64,000 bases of DNA from Macropodus opercularis (lineage: Eukaryota > Chordata > Actinopteri > Anabantiformes > Osphronemidae): positions 20,647,501 to 20,711,500 of the forward strand of contig CM061092.1 of the NCBI GenBank assembly GCA_030770545.1, in the 5' to 3' direction. Under the pieces are notes generated by a model. The model did no database searches. It was not told the origin of the DNA and worked only from the letters and a program-made list of their open reading frames with translations. Numbering within the stretch: position 1 is the stretch's first letter; each line of letters starts with the position of its first letter. The translations under genes and the position numbers were made by a program. Positions 56,468-64,000 of the stretch are shown here, one piece after another.

Positions 56468-56511
56468 TACATTTGCTGTGATCTGAGTGAGGAAGCCAAC
56501 CCTGCACTTTG
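56468..56511. repeat. Inverted repeat arm, 44 bp (partner 50820-50863)
   Basis: Starts TACATTTGCTGTGATCTGAG; exact reverse complement of 50820-50863. Confidence 0.9.
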
Positions 56512-57689
56512 CTCTAACAAAATTATATTTGTCTTTTTTTTCTTTTCTTTTTTTTGCTATTTCCTTTTATTTGTTTCATGTTAGTTTTTGTTAAAAGTGA
56601 CTAATGCTTTACGTAGATGTCATTTATCCATGTTGATGTGTAGAGGAAGTAGATTCATATTGTGTCATCTATAGATACAATCTGTTCAGTACATAATAAT
56701 GAGTTGCTGTGGCAGCGTAGCTGGACATACTGTTGACCTGCCTGTGTGTATAGTGGAGGGTGTTTCTGAACAGAGTCCTGTTGCCTTAACTGTTGAGAAA
56801 TGAGCTTGAGAGCAGCATGAAAGTCAAAGTGTATGAGGCTGTCAACTGTAAAATTCTGTCAAACGCTCACTGTCCACGTTTGAACTGCAGCTTAAAGTAG
56901 AAAACCACGGGTCACTGCTGTGTGAACACTCTGACTCTGAAGTCAAGTCTCCTCAGTGACAACACCACCTCCAGCTTTTATGGTTCAGCTCCTGAGTTAA
57001 GTTTCTATTGGTTGAAATGAATGTCAGCCTAACACTGTGTTTCCCAACCTGTTGGAGCCTCAGCACATGTTTTACACTAGAAAACCACACAACACACCAC
57101 CAATCAAAAATGCCACAAGAAGCAGATGTAATGTCTAGTGTCAGTTTATTTGGTAGAGGGTCTTGGGCTCTTTCCTTAACGGCGCCAGGACCAAGCATCT
57201 CTAAGGATCATTTTGCAGGTGGTCAGTATCAACATCTCTGCTACGGTGTGAGGCTGTTTAGATTTAGTGATGAGTTCAGCAGCTTGGTAGCTTTCAGAAC
57301 TTTCTCACTCAGCTTGGTGACAGATGTACGACGCAGTAATTAGAGTAATACACTTGCATCGTCAGTAGCCATTTCACTCTATAGGAAGGGTGAATCTAAG
57401 CTGCATGAGAGACACAAAGTACCTGAGGATACCTGAGTTCTATCATTAAATGAGGAGCAGATTTAAGTGTCACTGAATTAAAAGAAAATAATTAATAACT
57501 ACCAGTCAGGTGTCTCATAAAAAATATTTACAGCAAAGACATGACCTGCATTTGCAATGACCACAAGTCTACTGCTCCTGCTGTTCATGGGACTGATCTC
57601 TGTTCACTGCTTGTTCTCTTCATCATAATGTTCAGCTGACTGAAGGAACTCTATTTAATTATAAGAATCAAACATATAGAAATAATTAT

Positions 57690-58015
57690 TCAGTCATGCA
57701 AATATGTACATACAAGATGAACCTGATGTAGTATAATCATGTGTTTGACTTTTTTGTCCATCCTTGACTGACTAATAAAGTTTACGTGTTTAGGTCTGAG
57801 TGAGTTGTGTCTGTTTTTGAGCACCTTCTGGCTGAACAGCTCATCTGCAGTTCAACCAGAAGGTGAGTAATGAGACCAGATGTGTGTCAGGGTGTTTCCA
57901 GCCTAAGGAAGGACTCTATGTAATTATTAAATTAACAAAACATGTATAAATATTTATTCAATCATGCAAATATGTACATACAAGTGGAACCTGGTGTAGT
58001 ATGATCATCTGTTTA
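57690..58015. repeat. Local duplication with octamer motif
   Basis: ATGCAAATATGTACATACAA occurs at 57696 and 57964 within two copies of about 60 bp that differ at a few positions. ATGCAAAT (57696-57703 and 57964-57971) is the POU/Oct octamer, but use as a regulatory site is only a possibility. Confidence 0.75.
57822..57865. other. 16-bp stem hairpin
   Basis: CACCTTCTGGCTGAAC (57822-57837) pairs with GTTCAACCAGAAGGTG (57850-57865) with one mismatch around a 12-nt loop. No larger structure is seen. Confidence 0.7.
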
Positions 58016-58214
58016 TTCCTCCCCAGGAACAGAACGTGACGTGAACCAAGCCTATCAAAGCAACTCAGGCCTCTGAAACGTCCACTTCGCACCCTGACCT
58101 TTGACCTGTATCTGCTAGCTGCTAGCTGCTAGCGGGACAGCTGCTAGATGCTAGCTGATAGCTTTGACATTATCCCTTTTCCTCGTTTTACACAGACAGA
58201 AGTTGAAGCCGCGT

Positions 58215-58600
58215 CGCCTATTGGCCTTTATTCAGGTAAACGCAGACTGGACACATTCACTGATAGAAGGACTCTGAATTAGTCAGCATTTTACTTGCTA
58301 AGCATTAGCCTCAATGCTGCTACTGATGGTTAGCTAACCTGCAGCTCGCTAGCTGCCAGTTTCCAATTGGCCAGTAATTAATTTGTGTCTCTACGATCTC
58401 AAAATATTTATCTGACTTACCGACTGACAAATATTCAGGTTAGTTTTCAATTTTATAAAATTAAAAATTATATTGCCTGGGATAACATGTTTGCTTACTG
58501 ATTGGCCTCTGACCCTGGTGACGTCACAGACTGTCGTCTCTAGCTACGGGACAACAATCTTTCAGCTGTTTCGACAACAGACAGAGACACAGGTAAGATG
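58215..58600 (+). other. Candidate plus-strand noncoding exon/promoter region, duplicate 1
   Basis: Contains TTTATTCAG-GTAAAC near 58240 and ACACAG-GTAAGA near 58594 as possible donors, plus the palindromic cyclic-AMP-response-type TGACGTCA at 58519-58526. The sequence from about 58240 repeats from about 58668. No start codon or protein is identified. Confidence 0.35.
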
Positions 58601-58659
58601 TTTCCAGCTGAGCTCAATGTTAATTTTACTGTATTTATTCTTTGTTATATGTCTTATTT

Positions 58660-59015
58660 CTAGTTTATTCAGATAAACACAGACTAGATATGTTCACCGA
58701 TAGAAGGACTCTCTGAATGAGTCAGCATTTTACTTGCTAGGCATTAGCCTCAATGCTGCTACTGATGGTAGCTAACCTGTAGCTCGCTAGCTGCCAGTTT
58801 CTAATTGGCCAGTAATGAATTTGTGTCTCTACGATCTCGAAATGCTTATCTGACTTATCGACTGACAAATATTTAGTTTAGTTTTTCAAGTTCATAAAAT
58901 TAAAAATTATATTCCCTGGGATAAAATGGTAACTTACTTATTGGCCTCCGACACAGGTGACGTCACAGACTGTCGTCTCTAGCGACGGGACAACAATCTT
59001 TCAGCTGTTTCCAGC
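58660..59015 (+). repeat. Direct duplicate 2 of the 58215-58600 region
   Basis: About 85-90% similar by eye to the preceding copy, offset about 440 bp. TGACGTCA is preserved at 58958-58965, but the first donor reads TTATTCAGATAAAC, so the GT is lost. Confidence 0.8.
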
Positions 59016-59387
59016 TGAGCTCAGTGTTTATTCAGTTATATTTCTTATTTCTTGTGTTTAGTTTATCTTAATGCTTCGGTCAAATTTAATGATGAATAAT
59101 ATGTGGTTCTGTCAACCTGAAGTGCTTGTATATACTGTTAAACTGTCTTTCAATGCTGGATACAGGTAATAAGTTGGAGTCATTGTCTTTCTAGTGTTTG
59201 GTTCGTCTGCTTTAGTCAGTGAGTGGGTACATTAACTGCCGACTGAAACCATCAGTGTCTAACAGTGAACTAAATGCAGACCTCGCCTGCATGTTTAGCT
59301 GCACCTTTTTCTGTTTGCTAACACACTGTCACACACTGTTGTTAAACCAGTGATATTGGGCCTTGCTAACCTCCTTTTCACATGCAG

Positions 59388-59486
59388 ACAGGAGCGAGTC
59401 ACGGAAAAGGCAGCAAGCTCTACAGACTGGACCTTCGAGGCTGCGCAGGGAAGGAAAACCGCTCATGGACGCTGTGGATCGAGGAG
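59388..59486 (+). CDS. Candidate plus-strand exon with start codon
   Basis: Acceptor CCTTTTCACATGCAG and donor GAG-GTAGTT bound 99 bp that is open in two frames. An ATG at 59465 with G at +4 could start translation and would run to the donor. It is downstream of the duplicated first-exon-like region, and the remaining gene would lie beyond the minisatellite. Weak support. Confidence 0.25.
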
Positions 59487-59689
59487 GTAGTTAAGTAGTT
59501 TTTCTCTGTTTAAACACGTGTTTCTGGGTTGTTTGTGTCATTGATGCAGTGGTCAGAGTGTGCTGGCATGCTGGGCCACTCTGTCAGTGATACTGAGGGG
59601 CCTGTGTCTTTAGTGTCATGTAGAATGAGTCTTGCTGGGCTGTTGGGCCACCCACTCAATAGTTTTTAGTTAGTATTGTAGTAGAAGTG

Positions 59690-59925
59690 TCGTAGTAGTA
59701 TCATAGTAGTAGCAGAAGGGCCATACTAGTAGTAGCAGTAGTAGTGGGAATAGTACTAGTAGAAGTGTAGTAGTAATGGTATTAGTGTTGTACCTGTAAA
59801 ACAGTAGTAGTTGTGTTACGGTAGTATAATAGTAGAAGTAGTACTAGTCATTGTAGTGTCCTACTATTTTAGTATTAGCTGTAGTCTAGTATTAGTAGCA
59901 GTGTCCTAATAGCAGAAGAATATTA
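59690..59925. repeat. Degenerate TAGTAG-rich repeat
   Basis: Irregular TAG/TAGTAG/AGTAGTAGT repeats lead into the regular minisatellite, and may be its decayed edge or seed. Confidence 0.8.
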
Positions 59926-62900
59926 GTAGTAGTCTTACTAGTTTTAGCTGTAGTCTAGTATTAGTAGTAGTGTCCTACTAGTGGTAGCTGTAGTATAGTA
60001 TTAGTAGTAGTGTCCTACTAGTGGTAGCTGTAGTCTAGTATTAGTAGTAGTGTCCTACTAGTGGTAGCTGTAGTATAGTATTAGTAGTCGTGTCCTACTA
60101 GTGGTAGCTGTAGTGTAGTATTAGTAGTAGTGTCCTACTAGTGGTAGCTGTAGTGTAGTATTAGTAGTAGTGTCCTACTAGTGGTAGCTGTAGTGTAGTA
60201 TTAGTAGTAGTGTCCTACTAGTGGTAGCCGTAGTCTAGTATTAGTAGTAGTGTCCTACTAGTGGTAGTTGTAGTGTAGTATTAGTAGTAGTGTCTTACTA
60301 GTGGTAGCTGTAGTGTAGTATTAGTAGTAGTAGTGTCTTACTAGTGGTAGCTGTAGTGTAGTATTAGTAGTAGTGTCCTACTAGTGGTAGTTGTAGTGTA
60401 GTATTAGTAGTAGTGTCCTACTAGTGGTAGCTGTAGTATAGTATTAGTAGTAGTGTCTTACTAGTGGTAGCTGTAGTGTAGTATTAGTAGTAGTGTCCTA
60501 CTAGTGGTAGCTGTAGTGTAGTATTAGTAGTAGTGTCCTACTAGTGGTAGCTGTAGTGTAGTATTAGTAGTAGTGTCTTACTAGTGGTAGCTGTAGTATA
60601 GTATTAGTAGTAGTGTCTTACTAGTGGTAGCTGTAGTATAGTATTAGTAGTAGTGTCTTACTAGTGGTAGCTGTAGTATAGTATTAGTAGTAGTGTCTTA
60701 CTAGTGGTAGCTGTAGTGTAGTATTAGTAGTAGTGTCTTACTAGTGGTAGCTGTAGTGTAGTATTAGTAGTAGTGTCTTACTAGTGGTAGCTGTAGTGTA
60801 GTATTAGTAGTAGTGTCTTACTAGTGGTAGCTGTAGTGTAGTATTAGTAGTAGTGTCTTACTAGTGGTAGCTGTAGTATAGTATTAGTAGTAGTGTCTTA
60901 CTAGTGGTAGCTGTAGTGTAGTATTAGTAGTAGTGTCTTACTAGTGGTAGCTGTAGTGTAGTATTAGTAGTAGTGTCCTACTAGTGGTAGCTGTAGTGTA
61001 GTATTAGTAGTAGTGTCCTACTAGTGGTAGCTGTAGTGTAGTATTAGTAGTAGTGTCCTACTAGTGGTAGCTGTAGTGTAGTATTAGTAGTAGTGTCCTA
61101 CTAGTGGTAGCTGTAGTGTAGTATTAGTAGTAGTGTCTTACTAGTGGTAGCTGTAGTGTAGTATTAGTAGTAGTAGTGTCTTACTAGTGGTAGCTGTAGT
61201 GTAGTATTAGTAGTAGTGTCCTACTAGTGGTAGTTGTAGTGTAGTATTAGTAGTAGTGTCCTACTAGTGGTAGCTGTAGTATAGTATTAGTAGTAGTGTC
61301 TTACTAGTGGTAGCTGTAGTATAGTATTAGTAGTAGTGTCTTACTAGTGGTAGCTGTAGTGTAGTATTAGTAGTAGTGTCCTACTAGTGGTAGCTGTAGT
61401 GTAGTATTAGTAGTAGTGTCTTACTAGTGGTAGCTGTAGTGTAGTATTAGTAGTAGTGTCTTACTAGTGGTAGCTGTAGTGTAGTATTAGTAGTAGTGTC
61501 TTACTAGTGGTAGCTGTAGTGTAGTATTAGTAGTACTGTCTTACTAGTGGTAGCTGTAGTGTAGTATTAGTAGTAGTTTCTTACTAGTGGTAGCTGTAGT
61601 CTAGTATTAGTAGTAGTGTCCTACTAGTGGTAGCTGTAGTATAGTATTAGTAGTAGTGTCCTACTAGTGGTAGCTGTAGTGTAGTATTAGTAGTAGTGTC
61701 CTACTAGTGGTAGCCGTAGTCTAGTATTAGTAGTAGTGTCCTACTAGTGGTAGTTGTAGTGTAGTATTAGTAGTAGTGTCTTACTAGTGGTAGCTGTAGT
61801 GTAGTATTAGTAGTAGTAGTGTCTTACTAGTGGTAGCTGTAGTGTAGTATTAGTAGTAGTGTCCTACTAGTGGTAGTTGTAGTGTAGTATTAGTAGTAGT
61901 GTCCTACTAGTGGTAGCTGTAGTATAGTATTAGTAGTAGTGTCTTACTAGTGGTAGCTGTAGTATAGTATTAGTAGTAGTGTCTTACTAGTGGTAGCTGT
62001 AGTGTAGTATTAGTAGTAGTGTCCTACTAGTGGTAGCTGTAGTGTAGTATTAGTAGTAGTGTCTTACTAGTGGTAGCTGTAGTGTAGTATTAGTAGTAGT
62101 GTCTTACTAGTGGTAGCTGTAGTATAGTATTAGTAGTAGTGTCTTACTAGTGGTAGCTGTAGTGTAGTATTAGTAGTAGTGTCTTACTAGTGGTAGCTGT
62201 AGTGTAGTATTAGTAGTAGTGTCTTACTAGTGGTAGCTGTAGTGTAGTATTAGTAGTAGTAGTGTCTTACTAGTGGTAGCTGTAGTGTAGTATTAGTAGT
62301 AGTGTCCTACTAGTGGTAGTTGTAGTGTAGTATTAGTAGTAGTGTCCTACTAGTGGTAGCTGTAGTGTAGTATTAGTAGTAGTGTCTTACTAGTGGTAGC
62401 TGTAGTGTAGTATTAGTAGTAGTGTCTTACTAGTGGTAGCTGTAGTGTAGTATTAGTAGTAGTGTCTTACTAGTGGTAGCTGTAGTGTAGTATTAGTAGT
62501 AGTGTCCTACTAGTGGTAGCTGTAGTGTAGTATTAGTAGTAGTGTCCTACTAGTGGTAGCTGTAGTGTAGTATTAGTAGTAGTGTCTTACTAGTGGTAGC
62601 TGTAGTGTAGTATTAGTAGTAGTGTCTTACTAGTGGTAGCTGTAGTGTAGTATTAGTAGTAGTGTCTTACTAGTGGTAGCTGTAGTGTAGTATTAGTAGT
62701 AGTAGTGTCTTACTAGTGGTAGCTGTAGTGTAGTATTAGTAGTAGTGTCCTACTAGTGGTAGTTGTAGTGTAGTATTAGTAGTAGTGTCCTACTAGTGGT
62801 AGCTGTAGTGTAGTATTAGTAGTAGTGTCTTACTAGTGGTAGCTGTAGTATAGTATTAGTAGTAGTGTCTTACTAGTGGTAGCTGTAGTGTAGTATTAGT

Positions 62901-63185
62901 AGTAGTGTCTTACTAGTGGTAGCTGTAGTGTAGTATTAGTAGTAGTGTCCTACTAGTGGTAGCTGTAGTGTAGTATTAGTAGTAGTGTCCTACTAGTGGT
63001 AGCTGTAGTGTAGTATTAGTAGTAGTGTCCTACTAGTGGTAGCTGTAGTGTAGTATTAGTAGTAGTGTCCTACTAGTGGTAGCTGTAGTATAGTATTAGT
63101 AGTAGTGTCTTACTAGTGGTAGCTGTAGTATAGTATTAGTAGTAGTGTCTTACTAGTGGTAGCTGTAGTGTAGTATTAGTAGTCG
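59926..63185. repeat. 40-bp minisatellite, about 81 copies
   Basis: The unit CTACTAGTGGTAGCTGTAGT followed by a TAGTATTAGTAGTAGTGTC-type half repeats every 40 bp for about 3.26 kb. Copies differ mainly at GTCCTA/GTCTTA, at TGTAG/TATAG/TCTAG and at AGCTG/AGTTG. Occasional 43-bp units with an extra TAG occur near 60325, 61171, 61811, 62251 and 62701. Each unit contains the palindrome ACTAGT. No coding function is seen. Confidence 0.95.
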
Positions 63186-64000
63186 TGTTGCAACAGCTGT
63201 ACTAGTCTAGCAGTAGCAGTGTTGTCGTAGTAGTATAAGTGTAGTACTCAAAGTAGTTTTTTAGTATGCATGTAGTAGTATTCAGTGTAGTAGTGTAATG
63301 GTTGCGTGGTAGTAGTAGTCTTCGATTAGTGGTAGTATTGTATTAGTGTATTAGTAGGAGTAGTGTTGTTTTTTGTAGTAGTGTTATCGTAAGAGTGGTG
63401 TCGTCATAGTAGCAGTCTAGCAGTAGTATTGTACTATCTAGTATAGTGAAGTAAAGTATAGTATGTTATAGTGTGTGGGGTAGTGTAGTGGAGTTTGATT
63501 TAGTGTAGAGTCATATAGTCTAGTTTGGTTTAGTATAATATTGTACTAGTATTATAATATAATCTGTACTGTATTGTATACTGTAGTGTAGTTTAGCATA
63601 GATGTAAGATAGTCTAGTAGAGTGTAGTCTAGTATAGTTTGGAATAGTCTAATGTGTAGTGTACTGTAATATAGTGTAATATACTCAAGTTGTATTGTAA
63701 TATAATATATAATTTAGTTTACAATAGTCCAGTGTGGTGTAGTATATCTTAATATAGTATAACATTGTGTACTATAGTTTAGTGTAGTGTAACATAGTCT
63801 AGTATAGTTTAGAATAGTCTAGCGTACTCTGTTATAGTTTAGCATTGTGTAATATAGGCTTGTATAGCTTAGAATAGTCTAGTGTCTGGTAGTGTAGTAT
63901 AGTCTAGAGTAGTGTACTTTAGTATATGTAGTAGATATATATAGGTGTAATATAGTCTAATGTGGTTTAATGTAGTGTAGTAGAGAGCAATATTGTCTAG
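63186..64000. repeat. TAGT-rich low-complexity DNA
   Basis: Irregular AGTATAGT, GTAGTGTAG and TCTAGTATAG motifs without fixed period, continuing to the window end. Probably an older, decayed relative of the minisatellite. No gene is seen. Confidence 0.8.

Larger units (their letters stand above)
55621..58100. other. Host noncoding sequence
   Basis: No gene that I can support. Items inside: the second 44-bp inverted arm (56468-56511), a poly(T)/TTTTC run near 56530-56560, a 16-bp stem hairpin (57822-57865), and a locally duplicated segment with an ATGCAAAT octamer (57690-57760 and 57955-58015). A short TATATATATA run lies just before this region, near 55410-55420. Confidence 0.4.

Noticed and set aside
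57008..57343. 111-codon plus-strand frame in host DNA.
   Set aside because: No domain or splice context; a 81-codon frame overlaps on the other strand, and the composition is like surrounding noncoding DNA.

Overview
The window looks like repeat-dense chromosomal DNA from a bony fish. This is inferred from the retroelement types (a chromodomain Ty3/gypsy element and two gamma-type endogenous retroviruses), from spliced host exons, and from the absence of any prokaryotic gene organisation. No species can be named from the sequence alone.

Layout. 1-1996 is the 3' end of an LTR retroelement: a coding 39-bp minisatellite, a polypurine tract and an LTR. From 1997 to 36441 the background is one satellite family built from monomers of about 60-75 bp, in higher-order units of about 690-850 bp. 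Three related 1.9-2.1 kb blocks (2323-4188, 9875-11992, 33795-35799) are embedded in it; each begins like a gypsy-type LTR and carries a 33-bp and a 40-bp minisatellite. A complete minus-strand provirus (ERV-A, 15854-26314) interrupts the satellite. It has matching 550-bp LTRs, a TGGT target duplication, a perfect tRNA-Trp primer site and long gag, pol and env frames. A neighbouring satellite copy at about 30165 preserves the unoccupied site.

At 36442 a decayed chromodomain gypsy element begins. It is split by a second, older provirus on the plus strand (ERV-B, 39271-48744, 560-bp LTRs, CTTAC duplication), resumes at 48750 and ends near 50572 with no 3' LTR. From about 50.6 to 59.5 kb is non-retroviral DNA with phase-compatible exons of an unidentified minus-strand gene, inverted and direct duplications, and candidate plus-strand first exons. 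From 59.9 to 63.2 kb is a 40-bp minisatellite of about 81 copies, followed by TAGT-rich low-complexity DNA.

Most interesting observation. In both proviruses the stretch between protease and reverse transcriptase is not simple linker. It carries two H-hydrophobic-[T/S]-hydrophobic motifs 62-63 residues apart, as in the 2H phosphoesterase superfamily. The two elements are otherwise diverged, so the shared motifs suggest a conserved accessory domain inside Pol. ERV-B also has its gag stop in a UGA CUAG context in frame with protease, which suggests readthrough. ERV-A looks recently inserted, its main visible gag defect being a one-base frame change at an A7 run.
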